A DNA stretch of 64,000 nucleotides, from contig NZ_JABGCI010000016.1 of NCBI RefSeq assembly GCF_019799905.1, positions 1 through 64,000 of the forward strand, written 5' to 3'. Below, in pieces: positions 54,411 through 63,115 of this stretch (the first letter of the stretch is position 1; each line of letters begins with the position of its first letter). The DNA is from Trujillonella endophytica (GTDB taxonomy: Bacteria > Actinomycetota > Actinomycetes > Mycobacteriales > Geodermatophilaceae). A program made the position numbers and the translations under genes. The notes beneath the pieces are model-generated. The model worked only from the letters and a program-made list of their open reading frames with translations, was not told the DNA's origin and ran no database searches.

Positions 54411-55982
54411 GTGCTCATCGGAGTCCCCCGCGAGTCATCCCCCGGCGAGACCCGCGTCGCCGCCACCCCCATCACCGTGCGCCAGCTGCGCGACCTCGGC
54501 CACGAGGTGCTCGTCGAGTCCGGCGCCGGGCTCGCGGCCAGCCACACCGACGAGGCCTACGCCGAGGCCGGCGCCCGCATCGGGTCGGCCGCCGAGGCGT
54601 GGGGCGCCGAGGTGGTGCTGCACGTGGCCAAGCCCTCGGCCGCCGAGATCGGCATGCTGCGCGACGGCGGGGTGCTGGTCAGCCTCCTCTCCCCCGCGCT
54701 GGACCCGGAGCTCGTCACCGCGCTCGCCGCCCGGCCCGTCACGGCGCTGGCGATGGACGCCGTCCCCCGCATCTCGCGGGCGCAGTCGCTGGACGTGCTG
54801 TCCTCGATGGCGAACATCGCCGGCTACCGCGCGGTGATCGAGGCCGCGCACGCCTTCGGCCGGTTCTTCACCGGGCAGGTCACCGCGGCCGGCAAGGTGC
54901 CGCCGGCGAAGGTGCTCGTCGCCGGGGCCGGCGTGGCGGGACTGGCGGCGATCGGGGCGGCCAGCAGCCTCGGCGCGATCGTGCGGGCCACCGACGTCCG
55001 CCCGGAGGTCGCCGACCAGATCGCCTCCCTCGGCGGCGAGTACGTGGGCGTGCCCGCGGACGAGCCCCAACCGGGCGGCGGCACGGGCTACGCGTCGGTC
55101 ACCAGCGAGGACTACAACCAGCGCGCGGCGGAGATGTACGCCGAGCAGGCCCGCGACGTCGACATCGTCATCACCACGGCGCTCATCCCCGGCCGGGCCG
55201 CCCCGCGGCTGCTGAACGCGGAGATGGTCGCGTCCATGAAGCCCGGGTCGGTGATCGTGGACATGGCCGCCGGGCAGGGCGGCAACGTCGAGGGCTCGGT
55301 GGCCGACCAGGTGGTGACCACGCCGAACGGGGTCACGATCATCGGCTACACCGACCTCCCGGGGCGGCTGCCGGCCCAGGCCTCCCAGCTCTACGGCACC
55401 AACCTGGTCAACCTGGTCAAGCTGCTGACGCCGGCCAAGGACGGGCAGCTGGTGCTGGACATGGACGACGTCGTCATCCGGGCCATGACCGTCGTCCGGT
55501 CCGGCGAGGTGCTGTGGCCGCCCCCACCGGTGGCCGTGTCCGCCGCGCCGGCCGCCCCGGCGGTGCCCGCCCCTGCCCCGCTGGTGAAGGCCGAGAAGCC
55601 GGCCATGTCCCCCGCCCGCCGGTCGGCACTGGTCGGCCTGGGCGCGGCGGTGCTGTTCCTGCTGACCGCGTTCGCCCCCAACCAGCTGGTCGGCAACCTG
55701 ACGGTGTTCGCGCTCGCGGTGGTGGTCGGGTTCTACGTGATCGGGCACGTGCACCACGCCCTGCACACCCCGCTGATGAGCGTCACCAACGCGATCTCCG
55801 GGATCATCGTCGTCGGCGCGCTGCTGCAGCTGGGCCACATCAGCGGCGTCGTGACCGTGCTCGCGTTCATCGCGGTGCTGCTGGCCAGCATCAACGTCTT
55901 CGGCGGCTTCGCCGTCACCCGCCGGATGCTCGGCATGTTCACCCGCGGCCCCGCCCGCACGTCCGCGGGGAGTGCCCGATGA
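54411..55982 (+). CDS. pntA: NAD(P) transhydrogenase, alpha subunit
   Basis: A 523-residue PntA. The N-terminal NAD-binding half has IGVPRESSPGETRVAATP, the VLVAGAGVAGLAAIGAASSL nucleotide site near residue 165, and RATDVRPEV. A Pro/Ala linker is followed by four C-terminal membrane helices (MSPARRSALVGLGAAVLFLL to FGGFAVTRRMLGMF). The complex uses the proton gradient to reduce NADP+ with NADH. I chose GTG 54411 because GGAG sits five bases upstream of it; the GTG two codons earlier overlaps that site. Confidence 0.96.
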   Translation: MLIGVPRESSPGETRVAATPITVRQLRDLGHEVLVESGAGLAASHTDEAYAEAGARIGSAAEAWGAEVVLHVAKPSAAEIGMLRDGGVLVSLLSPALDPELVTALAARPVTALAMDAVPRISRAQSLDVLSSMANIAGYRAVIEAAHAFGRFFTGQVTAAGKVPPAKVLVAGAGVAGLAAIGAASSLGAIVRATDVRPEVADQIASLGGEYVGVPADEPQPGGGTGYASVTSEDYNQRAAEMYAEQARDVDIVITTALIPGRAAPRLLNAEMVASMKPGSVIVDMAAGQGGNVEGSVADQVVTTPNGVTIIGYTDLPGRLPAQASQLYGTNLVNLVKLLTPAKDGQLVLDMDDVVIRAMTVVRSGEVLWPPPPVAVSAAPAAPAVPAPAPLVKAEKPAMSPARRSALVGLGAAVLFLLTAFAPNQLVGNLTVFALAVVVGFYVIGHVHHALHTPLMSVTNAISGIIVVGALLQLGHISGVVTVLAFIAVLLASINVFGGFAVTRRMLGMFTRGPARTSAGSAR

Positions 55983-57385
55983 GCCTGACCACCGCCTCGT
56001 CGGCCGCCTACCTGGTCGCCGGCCTGCTGTTCGTCCTGAGCCTGGCGGGCCTGTCGAAGCACGAGACCGCCAAGGCCGGCAACACCTACGGCATGGCGGG
56101 CATGGCCCTCGCGCTGATCGCCACGGTCGCCCTGGCCGCCGACGACCTCGAGGCCGCCGCGATCATCGCCATCGTCGCCGCGATGGCCGTCGGCGCCGCG
56201 CTCGGCATCTGGCGGGCCCGTCAGGTCGAGATGACCGGCATGCCCGAGCTCATCGCCCTGCTGCACAGCTTCGTCGGCCTCGCCGCGGTGCTGGTCGGCT
56301 GGAACGGCTACCTGTCCGTCGAGGGCGCCCCGGCCGGCGAGGCCGAGGAGCTGGGCCTGGCGGTGGAGATCCACTCCGCCGAGGTGTCCATCGGCGTCTT
56401 CATCGGCGCGGTGACGTTCACCGGGTCGATCGTCGCGTTCCTCAAGCTGTCCGCGCGGATCAAGAGCAACCCACTGGTGCTGCCGGGCAAGAACTGGCTG
56501 AACCTCGGCGCGCTCGCGCTCTTCGTCGTGCTGACCGTCGTCTTCGTCGTCGAGCCCAGCCTGCCGGTGCTGGCGGTGCTCACCGCGCTGGCGCTGGCGC
56601 TGGGGTGGCACCTGGTGGCCTCGATCGGCGGCGGCGACATGCCCGTCGTCGTCTCGATGCTCAACAGCTACTCCGGCTGGGCCGCCGCCGCGGCGGGCTT
56701 CCTGCTCGACAACGACCTGCTGATCATCACCGGCGCGCTGGTCGGCTCCTCCGGTGCCTACCTGAGCTACATCATGTGCAAGGCGATGAACCGCTCCTTC
56801 ATCTCCGTCATCGCCGGCGGTTTCGGCAACGAGGGCGCGGCCGCCGTCGGCGGTGGGGAGGACGGCGAGCACACCGAGATCACCGCCGCCGACGTCGCCG
56901 AGCTGCTCATCGACGCCCGGTCCGTCGTCATCACCCCCGGCTACGGCATGGCCGTCGCCCACGCCCAGGGCCCGGTCGCCGACCTCACCCGGCAGCTGGC
57001 CGACCGCGGGGTCGACGTCCGCTTCGGCATCCACCCCGTCGCCGGCCGGCTCCCCGGCCACATGAACGTCCTGCTCGCCGAGGCCAAGGTGCCCTACGAC
57101 GTCGTCCTGGAGATGGACGAGGTCAACGACGACCTCGCCGCCACCGACGTCGTCCTGGTCATCGGCGCCAACGACACCGTCAACCCGTCGGCCGCCGACC
57201 CCGGCAGCCCCATCGCCGGGATGCCGGTGCTGCGGGTGTGGGAGGCCGGCACGGTCATCGTGTTCAAGCGGTCCATGAACACCGGCTACGCCGGCGTGCA
57301 GAACCCGCTGTTCTTCCGCGAGAACACCCGGATGCTCTTCGGCGACGCCCGCGAGCGCGTGGAGGACATCCTCAAGGCGCTCTGA
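55979..57385 (+). CDS. pntB: NAD(P) transhydrogenase, beta subunit
   Basis: A 468-residue PntB with nine or so N-terminal helices and a C-terminal NADP-binding domain. Typical are GLSKHETAKAGNTYGMAGM, MPELIALLHSFVGLAAVLVG, MPVVVSMLNSYSGWAAAAAG, VVITPGYGMAVAHAQ, RFGIHPVAGRLPGHMNVLLA, IGANDTVNPSAADPGSPIAG and the final VFKRSMNTGYAGVQNPLFF. The ATG overlaps the pntA stop (ATGA). NADPH supply could support the several oxygenases of this window, but transhydrogenase is also a general function. Confidence 0.97.
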   Translation: MSLTTASSAAYLVAGLLFVLSLAGLSKHETAKAGNTYGMAGMALALIATVALAADDLEAAAIIAIVAAMAVGAALGIWRARQVEMTGMPELIALLHSFVGLAAVLVGWNGYLSVEGAPAGEAEELGLAVEIHSAEVSIGVFIGAVTFTGSIVAFLKLSARIKSNPLVLPGKNWLNLGALALFVVLTVVFVVEPSLPVLAVLTALALALGWHLVASIGGGDMPVVVSMLNSYSGWAAAAAGFLLDNDLLIITGALVGSSGAYLSYIMCKAMNRSFISVIAGGFGNEGAAAVGGGEDGEHTEITAADVAELLIDARSVVITPGYGMAVAHAQGPVADLTRQLADRGVDVRFGIHPVAGRLPGHMNVLLAEAKVPYDVVLEMDEVNDDLAATDVVLVIGANDTVNPSAADPGSPIAGMPVLRVWEAGTVIVFKRSMNTGYAGVQNPLFFRENTRMLFGDARERVEDILKAL

Positions 57386-57415
57386 CCCCTCGCCGCCGGA
57401 CCCGAGGAGCCGCCC

Positions 57416-57820
57416 GTGACCCCGCCGTCGTCCCTGCTGATCAGCCCTGCCTGGCTGATCGGCGGCCTGCGCAACGTGCCCGGCTACCTGGCGACCGACC
57501 GCCGGGGCCTGACGTTCACCGGCGACGAGCCGGTCTTCGACGTCGCGCTGCGCCAGGTCACCGACGTCTCCTGGCCGTGGTGGTGGTTCGGCGGCGGGGT
57601 GAAGCTGACCGCGGCCGGGCAGCCCTGGAAGATCACGTTCGTCCGGCCCAACGGGATGCCGCCGCCGAACCCGTCGATGCTCGCCACCGGGGTCGGCGTG
57701 TTCGCGCTGCTCGGCGGCGCCGCCGGCACGCTGCACGACATCCACGCGCTGCGCGGCCTCGCCGACATCGGCACCGGCCGGGCCGCGGGCCGGCTGTGGC
57801 GCGAGGTGCTGCCGGGCTGA
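57416..57820 (+). CDS. PH/GRAM-like domain hypothetical protein
   Basis: A 134-residue protein. Strands with VPGYLATDRRGLTFTGDEPVF, DVALRQVTDVSWPWWWFGGG and VKLTAAGQPWKITFVRPNG look like a bacterial pleckstrin-homology (GRAM-type) domain that is missing a membrane anchor. The GTG start follows pntB by 30 bases and has GAGGAGCCGCC upstream, so it is likely in the pnt transcript. Function unknown. Confidence 0.65.
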   Translation: MTPPSSLLISPAWLIGGLRNVPGYLATDRRGLTFTGDEPVFDVALRQVTDVSWPWWWFGGGVKLTAAGQPWKITFVRPNGMPPPNPSMLATGVGVFALLGGAAGTLHDIHALRGLADIGTGRAAGRLWREVLPG

Positions 57821-57867
57821 CGGCGGGCCGGCTTGCGCCGACGCCCCGGGACGCCGACCGTGGCGGC

Positions 57868-58272
57868 GTGGAACCCTTCCGTCTGCCGCGCATCCCCGGG
57901 CTCTCCGACCTCGTCTCGCTGCTGCAGACCCAGACCGAGGCACTGGCCTCGCTGCCCCGCACCCTGACCGACCTCAACGGCGCCGTCCGCGAGCTGATCA
58001 CCGCCACCCGGACGGCGACGGCGGCCATCGCGTCGGCCCAGCGCACCGCCGAGCGGCTCGAGGCCCTCGTCGAGGAGCTGGAGGAGCCGGTGCGGGCGCT
58101 GAAGCCGGGGCTGATCCGGGTCGGCAAGGTGCTGGACGACCCGGTGGTCGACACGCTCCCCGAGACGCTCCGCCGGCTCGGGGACGACCTGCTGCCGATC
58201 GTGTCGGGGCTGCGGTCGGCCCAGTCGCGGGTGGAGATGGTCACCGGGCTGCTGCGGCCCCGTCGCGAGTGA
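57868..58272 (+). CDS. Hypothetical coiled-coil protein
   Basis: A 134-residue helical protein. After EPFRLPRIPGLSDLVSLL a long amphipathic helix runs from about residue 20 to 75 (TEALASLPRTLTDLNGAVRE, then TAAIASAQRTAERLEALVEE), then LPETLRRLGDDLLPIVSGLR. The first residues suggest a docking peptide. Similar small actinobacterial proteins exist, but I know of no function. Its last 32 bases overlap the converging DUF4334 gene. Confidence 0.6.
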   Translation: MEPFRLPRIPGLSDLVSLLQTQTEALASLPRTLTDLNGAVRELITATRTATAAIASAQRTAERLEALVEELEEPVRALKPGLIRVGKVLDDPVVDTLPETLRRLGDDLLPIVSGLRSAQSRVEMVTGLLRPRRE

Positions 58273-58768
58273 GGACGAAGGCGAACGGCTCGTCCAGCCC
58301 GCGCATGTCCATGAGGCCGAGCAGCGTCCGCCCGTCGACCCGGCGGAAGGCGTCGACGATCGGCAGCGCGTCGTAGACGATCGCCGCCGTCCCCACCCCG
58401 CGGTGGACGACCGTGCGCACCCGCGCACCGGGGCGGCGGGCCCGCAGCAGCGGCCGGACGGCGGCGAAGCCCCTCCGCGCCACCGGGGTCCGCGCGAGCC
58501 CGGGCGCGCGGCGGAGCAGTCCCAGCGGCGCCGGCCACGGCGCCACCGGCCGCGGCACGCCCCGGCGGTCGGCGAACAGCAGCGGGTGCACGGTCTCGGG
58601 GTCGACGACGTCCTTGCCCCACCAGCGGTGCAGGGTCAGCAGCCCGTCCAGCCTGCTGCCCGTCGGCAGCTCGGCGCCCCGCCAGCGGCCGACCAGCTCC
58701 TCGGGCGCGACGGGCTCCAGTGTGTCGAAGAGGGCCAGCACGCCGGCCGCGGAGGTCCCCGCGGTCAC
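58241..58768 (-). CDS. GXWXG / DUF4334 protein
   Basis: A 175-residue protein with the GXWXG domain (VGRWRGAELPTGSRLDGLL, then RWWGKDVVDPETVHPLLFAD) followed by DUF4334 (AIVYDALPIVDAFRRVDGRT, LLGLMDMRGL and FAFVLTRD). Both domains form a small lipocalin-like barrel suspected to bind a lipid or haem. GTG overlaps the stop of the pentapeptide gene upstream. Confidence 0.82.
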   Translation of the reverse strand: MTAGTSAAGVLALFDTLEPVAPEELVGRWRGAELPTGSRLDGLLTLHRWWGKDVVDPETVHPLLFADRRGVPRPVAPWPAPLGLLRRAPGLARTPVARRGFAAVRPLLRARRPGARVRTVVHRGVGTAAIVYDALPIVDAFRRVDGRTLLGLMDMRGLDEPFAFVLTRDGAAAAR

Positions 58769-59556
58769 CGCGCGAGGCCCTCGGGGAGCCGGGTGGCGCC
58801 GTCGGTCCGGGCAGCGGCGACCTGCGGGAGGGTGAGGAACAGCGCGTCGCGCAGGTCGGCGCCGCGCAGGTCGGCCGCGCGGAGATCGGCGCCCAGCAGG
58901 TCGGCCCCACGCAGGTCGGCCCGCCGCAGGTCGGCGCCGATCAGGTAGGCGCCGCGCAGGCAGCCGGCGCGGAGGTCGGCTCCCCGCAGGGCCGCGCCGA
59001 CCAGGTCCGCGCCGGAGCGGTCGGTGCGCGGCCCCGGCAGCCCGCGGCGGACCCGGTCGCTGACCTCGCTCAGCAACGCCCCGGCGTCGCGGCGCAGCGC
59101 CCCGGTGTCCAGGGCGGCGAGTTCCCGGGCGCCGGCCTCGCGCAGTGCGCGTGCCCGGTCCCGGGCCGCGGCCAGCTCGGCGTGCAGCGGCGCCGCGGCC
59201 GGCCGCGCCAGGGCGTCGGCGAGGTACCAGAGCAGCTCCGACAGCTGGCGCATGGCGTCGAGGACGGCGAGCGCCTCGGGCTCTGCCCGCGGGTCGCGGC
59301 CCCGGTAGGTCACCTGCACCACCTGCTGGCCGGCGCCGAAGCAGTCGAAGGCGACGCAGCCGGGGAAGCCCCGCTCGGGGAGCTGCTCGTGGATGCGGCA
59401 CCGGTCGTCGCCGGCGAGGTTCGGGCACGGCCGCCCCGCCGGCTTGTCGATCGCGAAGTCGGCGGAGGCGGCGAAGGGCGGCAGGACGCAGCACAGCGCC
59501 GCGCAGCGCGAGCAGTCGGCGTGCAGGACGGCCCGGTCGTCCACGTCGGGTGTCAC
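58765..59556 (-). CDS. Pentapeptide-repeat protein with an N-terminal Cys-cluster domain
   Basis: A 263-residue two-part protein. Residues 1-80 hold eight cysteines (DCSRCAALCC, then single Cys in PCPNL, DRCRIHE, GCVAFDCFG), like the YkgJ/zinc-iron-chelating (CxxCxxxCC) domain. A helical spacer follows. Residues about 178-240 are some ten A(D/N)LRxx pentapeptides (GADLVGAALRGADLRAGCLR), giving a short right-handed quadrilateral beta-helix that can mimic DNA. GTG start with GGGAGGG upstream. The pair with the DUF4334 protein is translationally coupled. Function unknown. Confidence 0.83.
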   Translation of the reverse strand: MTPDVDDRAVLHADCSRCAALCCVLPPFAASADFAIDKPAGRPCPNLAGDDRCRIHEQLPERGFPGCVAFDCFGAGQQVVQVTYRGRDPRAEPEALAVLDAMRQLSELLWYLADALARPAAAPLHAELAAARDRARALREAGARELAALDTGALRRDAGALLSEVSDRVRRGLPGPRTDRSGADLVGAALRGADLRAGCLRGAYLIGADLRRADLRGADLLGADLRAADLRGADLRDALFLTLPQVAAARTDGATRLPEGLAR

Positions 59557-59578
59557 GGGCCCTCCCGTCAGGCTCCGG

Positions 59579-59788
59579 TCAGGTCGTCGGCCGCTCGAAG
59601 GTCACCAGCACGCCCTCGACCCCGCCGGGACCGATGCGGCCCTTCACCTCGACCGAGGTGATCGCCTTGAGCTGCCACCCCTCGCGGGCGTGCTCGTTCA
59701 GCACCTTCTCCAGCTTGTCACCCGACATCTTGCCGCCGAGCATCCCCTCGCGGAGCTCCTCCACCTTGTACTCGTACCGGCCGGCCAT
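59579..59788 (-). CDS. DUF4177-type small protein
   Basis: A 69-residue protein beginning AGRYEYKVEELREGMLGGKM. The YEYKVE start and the central LEKVLNEHAREGWQLKAITS are the DUF4177 pattern. GAGGAGCG precedes the ATG; the longer reading from 59815 lacks support. It follows the coiled-coil gene on the same strand by 60 bases and precedes the pentapeptide gene. Role unknown. Confidence 0.82.
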   Translation of the reverse strand: MAGRYEYKVEELREGMLGGKMSGDKLEKVLNEHAREGWQLKAITSVEVKGRIGPGGVEGVLVTFERPTT

Positions 59789-59848
59789 GTGCGCTCCTCG
59801 CTGTCGGCCGGGCACGCGGCGCGCGCCCGGGGTCCGGAGTCTCCCAGC

Positions 59849-60244
59849 TCAGCCGGGCGTCGGCGGCGTGGCGCCGTCGCCCGGCGGCGTCGTGGGAGGT
59901 CGCACCAGGTCGGCGACGGCGCTCTCCAGCCGCGCCCAGGTCCCGCTCCACTCGACGAGCGGGTCGAGCAGCCGCTCGAACACCGCCAGCTGCTCGTCGA
60001 AGGCCTGCAGCTGGGCGACCATGCCCTGGATCTGCTTGCGCTGCCCGCGGACGGCCTGGTCGATGGCCCGCAGCTGGGCGGCCGACATGGCGCCCGGCGG
60101 CGAGGGCAGCTTCGGCAGCGAGAAGCCGCCCGGGACGGCGCCGGCGGCCAGCCCGCGGGCGCGGTCGGTGAACCCGCGCAGTTGGGTCACGAAGTCCTCG
60201 ATCGACCGGGGCACGCGCCCGCCGGCCGGTTCCTGCTCGCTCAC
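59849..60244 (-). CDS. Hypothetical coiled-coil protein
   Basis: A 131-residue protein with a disordered N-terminus (SEQEPAGGRVP) and two helical segments, of which the second (AAQLRAIDQAVRGQRKQIQG, then AQLQAFDEQLAVFERLLDPL) has clear heptads. The C-terminus is Pro/Thr-rich. It may be a phasin-like or scaffold protein, but nothing in the sequence decides this. GTG start; divergent from the DUF2784 gene. Confidence 0.6.
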   Translation of the reverse strand: MSEQEPAGGRVPRSIEDFVTQLRGFTDRARGLAAGAVPGGFSLPKLPSPPGAMSAAQLRAIDQAVRGQRKQIQGMVAQLQAFDEQLAVFERLLDPLVEWSGTWARLESAVADLVRPPTTPPGDGATPPTPG

Positions 60245-60313
60245 CGTGCCTCCTCCGGCCCGACCGCCGCGGGCTCGCCGTCCCAGTCTCTCCCGCTCCC
60301 GCCGCCGCCGTGC

Positions 60314-60319
60314 CACCCT
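60314..60319 (+). promoter_or_regulatory. -10-like box CACCCT, probable leaderless promoter
   Basis: CACCCT ends six bases before the GTG at 60326, with no ribosome site seen. Same arrangement as at pobA and the AraC/DinB gene. Confidence 0.35.
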
Positions 60320-60325
60320 GGGCGC

Positions 60326-60718
60326 GTGCTGCTCGCCGCGCTGGTGTCCGTCGTCCACGCGCTGGTGGTCGCGTTCATGATCACCGGCTCGCTGTTCGCG
60401 GTGCAGCGGCCCTGGCTGGTGCGGGTGCACGCGCCGCTCGCCGCCGCCGTGCTCGCCGTCAACCTGGGTGGGTTCGACTGTCCGCTCACCGAGCTGGAGC
60501 TGGCCCTCCGGGCCGACGCCGGTGCCCCGGGCTTCTCCGGCGGCTGGCTGGGCCACTACGTCTTCTCGCCGGTCGGGCTGGACGTGCACTCCCCCGCCGT
60601 CCAGGTGGGCATGTACACGGTCGCGCTCGGGGCCAACGTCGTCGGCTACACCCTGCTGGCCCGTCGGGCGGCCCGCCGTCGGGCAGTGGTCAGCGACGTC
60701 TCCCGGCCAGCCGCGTGA
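60326..60718 (+). CDS. DUF2784 membrane protein
   Basis: A 130-residue membrane protein with three or four helices. DUF2784 marks are VVHALVVAFMITGSLFAV, NLGGFDCPLTELELALR with the conserved CPLT, and GWLGHYVFSP. The GTG start gives the usual N-terminus inside the first helix. The C-terminal Arg-rich tail should be cytoplasmic. Its 3' end overlaps the converging SDR gene by 29 bases. Function of the family is not known to me. Confidence 0.85.
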   Translation: MLLAALVSVVHALVVAFMITGSLFAVQRPWLVRVHAPLAAAVLAVNLGGFDCPLTELELALRADAGAPGFSGGWLGHYVFSPVGLDVHSPAVQVGMYTVALGANVVGYTLLARRAARRRAVVSDVSRPAA

Positions 60719-61529
60719 CGGCGGCGAGCAGCCGGCCGTAGCCGCCGGGCGCCACGCGGACGAGGACGTCGGGCACCTTCGCGCTGACGCCGATGAGCAG
60801 GCGCGGTCTCCGCCGCTCCACGGCCCGCACGATCAGCTCCGCCGCCTTCTCCGCGGGGAAGGTGAGCAACTTGGCGAAGTCGGCCTTGCCCGCAGCGGCC
60901 TCCTCCGCGTCGACCCCGCTGGCGACGCGGGCGGTCTCGGCGATCCGGGTGCGGATCCCGCCGGGGTGCACGCTGGTCACGCCGACGCCGTCCTCGGCGA
61001 GCTCGTGCCGCAGCGCCTCGGTGAACCCGCGGACGGCGAACTTGCTCGACGAGTACGCGGCCTGCCCCGCCGGCGCCATCAACCCGAACAGGCTCGACAC
61101 GTTGACGACGTGCGACCCCGGGTGGGCCTTCAGCGTCGGCAGGAACGCCTTCGTCAGCCGCACGACCGCGGAGAAGTTGATCTGCATGACCCAGTCGAAC
61201 TCGTCGAGGGTCACCTGGTCGAAGCGGCCGCCGAGGGCGACCCCGGCGTTGTTGACCAGGAGCGTGGTGCCCGGGTGCGCGGCGACCAGCTCGTCGGCCA
61301 CCCGCTGGGTCGCCTCCGGGTCGGCCAGGTCGACGACGGCGGTGGCGACCGACACCGCCGGGTGCGCCGACCGGATCGCGGCCGCGACCCCGGCCAGCCG
61401 CTCGGCGTCTCGGTCGACGAGGACCAGGTCGCTGCCGCGGGCGGCCAGCAGCGGCGCGAGGGCGGCGCCGATGCCGCTGGCCGCGCCGGTCACGACCGCC
61501 GTCCCCCCGGCGAAGCGGTAGGCGTCCAT
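60690..61529 (-). CDS. Short-chain dehydrogenase/reductase
   Basis: A 279-residue classical SDR. The cofactor motif TGAASGIGAALAP is at residues 15-27, NNAGVAL near 93, the catalytic Ser in VNVSSLFG and Tyr-x3-Lys in YSSSKFAVRG. The C-terminal segment AELIVRAVERRRPRLLIG is common in actinobacterial relatives. The ATG shares bases with the stop of the Baeyer-Villiger monooxygenase gene (TGATG). The pair could act in sequence: alcohol to ketone by the SDR, ketone to ester by the monooxygenase. Confidence 0.92.
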   Translation of the reverse strand: MDAYRFAGGTAVVTGAASGIGAALAPLLAARGSDLVLVDRDAERLAGVAAAIRSAHPAVSVATAVVDLADPEATQRVADELVAAHPGTTLLVNNAGVALGGRFDQVTLDEFDWVMQINFSAVVRLTKAFLPTLKAHPGSHVVNVSSLFGLMAPAGQAAYSSSKFAVRGFTEALRHELAEDGVGVTSVHPGGIRTRIAETARVASGVDAEEAAAGKADFAKLLTFPAEKAAELIVRAVERRRPRLLIGVSAKVPDVLVRVAPGGYGRLLAAVTRLAGRRR

Positions 61530-63010
61530 CAGGCGGCCGCCGGGACGCGCGCCGGCTCCGTGCGCGAGAAGCGGATGCCCTCGTCCTGGACCGGCCCTCG
61601 GCGCAGCAGCACCAGGTCCCGGACGTAGTTCTGGTACAGCTTCCACGGCGCCCGGCCGCCCTGCTTGGGCAGCGCGGTGAGGCTGCGCTGCACGTAGCCG
61701 GAGGTCAGGCCGAGGAACGGCTCGCGCTCGGGGTCGGCCGGGGCCAGCGGGGTCGCGATGTCCTGGCCGGTGCGCTCCATGTGCGCGAGCAGCCGGCAGA
61801 GGTAGCGGGCGACCAGGTCGGCCTTCAGCGTCCAGGAGGCGTTGGTGTAACCGATCGTCATCGTGAAGTTGGGGACGCCGGAGATCATCATCCCCTTGTA
61901 GGAGACGGTCTCCGACAGGTCGACGGGGGCGCCGTCGACGGTCAGTGTCATGCCGCCGATCGGCAGCAGGTTCAGGCCGGTCGCCGTCACGATCACGTCG
62001 GCGTCGAGGTGCCGGCCCGACTCCAGCACGATGCCGGTCTCGTCGAACCGCGCGATCCGGTCGGTGACGATCGACGCCTGCTCCTGCCGGAGGACGCGGA
62101 ACAGGTCGCCGTCGGGCACGACGCACAGCCGCTGGTCCCACGGGTCGTACGGCGGGGTGAAGTGCGTGTCGACGTCGAAGCCCGCCGGGAGCTGCTGGAC
62201 CTGGGCCTTGCGCAGGACCTTCTTCATCAGGGCGGGCCGACGGCGGGACAGCTGGAAGGACGCCATCGAGACCAGGACGCTCTTCCAGCGCACGACCGGG
62301 TAGACGACGCGCTCGGGCAGCCGGCGGCGCAGCGTCTCGGCCAGCTTGTCCCGGCCCGGGAGCGAGACGACGTAGGTGGGCGTGCGCTGCAGCATCGTCA
62401 CGTGCTCGGCCTGCGGAGCGAGGCTGGGCACCAGCGTGACCGCGGTCGCGCCGCTGCCGATGACGACGACCCGTTTGCCGGTGACGTCGAGGTCCTCGGG
62501 CCAGTGCTGCGGGTGCACGACCTGCCCGCGGAAGCTCTCCGCGCCCTCGAAGCGGGGGGTGAAGCCCTCGTCGTAGCGGTAGTAGCCCGAGCAGACCGAC
62601 AGCCAGGAGCAGGTGAACGTCAGCTGCTCACCGGTGTCCGTGCGCTCGGCGGTCACCGTCCACAGCGCGTCGGCCGACGACCACTCGGCACCGAGCACGC
62701 GGTGGTGGTAGCGGACCTTGGCGTCGACGCCGTACTCGCGCGAGGTCTCCTCGATGTAGCGGCGGATCGAGGTGCCGTCGGCGATGGCCTGCGGGTCGGT
62801 CCACGGCCGGAACGAGTAGCCGAGGGTGAACATGTCGGAGTCCGAGCGGATGCCGGGGTAGCGGAACAGGTCCCAGGTGCCGCCCATCGCCCCACGGGCC
62901 TCGAGGACGGCGTAGCTGGTGCCGGGGCGCTCCTGCTCCAGGTGGCAGGCCGCGCCGATGCCGGACAGGCCGGCCCCGACGATGAGGACGTCGACGTGCT
63001 CTGCAGTCAT
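61529..63010 (-). CDS. ethA: EthA-like FAD Baeyer-Villiger monooxygenase
   Basis: A 493-residue class B flavin monooxygenase. FAD site DVLIVGAGLSGIGAA (residues 7-21) and NADPH site VVIGSGATAVTLVP are kept, and the Baeyer-Villiger fingerprint is seen as FRGQVVHPQHWPED. Length and the sequences YPGIRSDSDMFTLGYSFRPW and SGYYRYDEGFTPRFEG match mycobacterial EthA. It would oxidise ketones to esters and could activate thioamides such as ethionamide. ATG 63010 is the usual EthA start (TAEHVDVLIVGAG). An EthR-like gene lies upstream with operator repeats between. Confidence 0.93.
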   Translation of the reverse strand: MTAEHVDVLIVGAGLSGIGAACHLEQERPGTSYAVLEARGAMGGTWDLFRYPGIRSDSDMFTLGYSFRPWTDPQAIADGTSIRRYIEETSREYGVDAKVRYHHRVLGAEWSSADALWTVTAERTDTGEQLTFTCSWLSVCSGYYRYDEGFTPRFEGAESFRGQVVHPQHWPEDLDVTGKRVVVIGSGATAVTLVPSLAPQAEHVTMLQRTPTYVVSLPGRDKLAETLRRRLPERVVYPVVRWKSVLVSMASFQLSRRRPALMKKVLRKAQVQQLPAGFDVDTHFTPPYDPWDQRLCVVPDGDLFRVLRQEQASIVTDRIARFDETGIVLESGRHLDADVIVTATGLNLLPIGGMTLTVDGAPVDLSETVSYKGMMISGVPNFTMTIGYTNASWTLKADLVARYLCRLLAHMERTGQDIATPLAPADPEREPFLGLTSGYVQRSLTALPKQGGRAPWKLYQNYVRDLVLLRRGPVQDEGIRFSRTEPARVPAAA

Positions 63011-63065
63011 CGGGCTCCCGCTCTCCGTGGTGTCTCCCTGCATCGTGCACCGTGCCGACGTCGTT

Positions 63066-63102
63066 GTCGACACAGTGTCGACCAGCTCAACGACCTGTCG
63101 AC
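63066..63102. promoter_or_regulatory. EthR-type operator repeats upstream of ethA
   Basis: GTCGACA (63066-63072) and TGTCGAC (63076-63082) form a perfect inverted repeat, and a third TGTCGAC lies at 63096-63102. The spacing and GTCGA core resemble what I remember of the mycobacterial ethA-ethR operator, where several EthR dimers bind together. Confidence 0.65.
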
Positions 63103-63115
63103 GGGGAGGTTGCGC

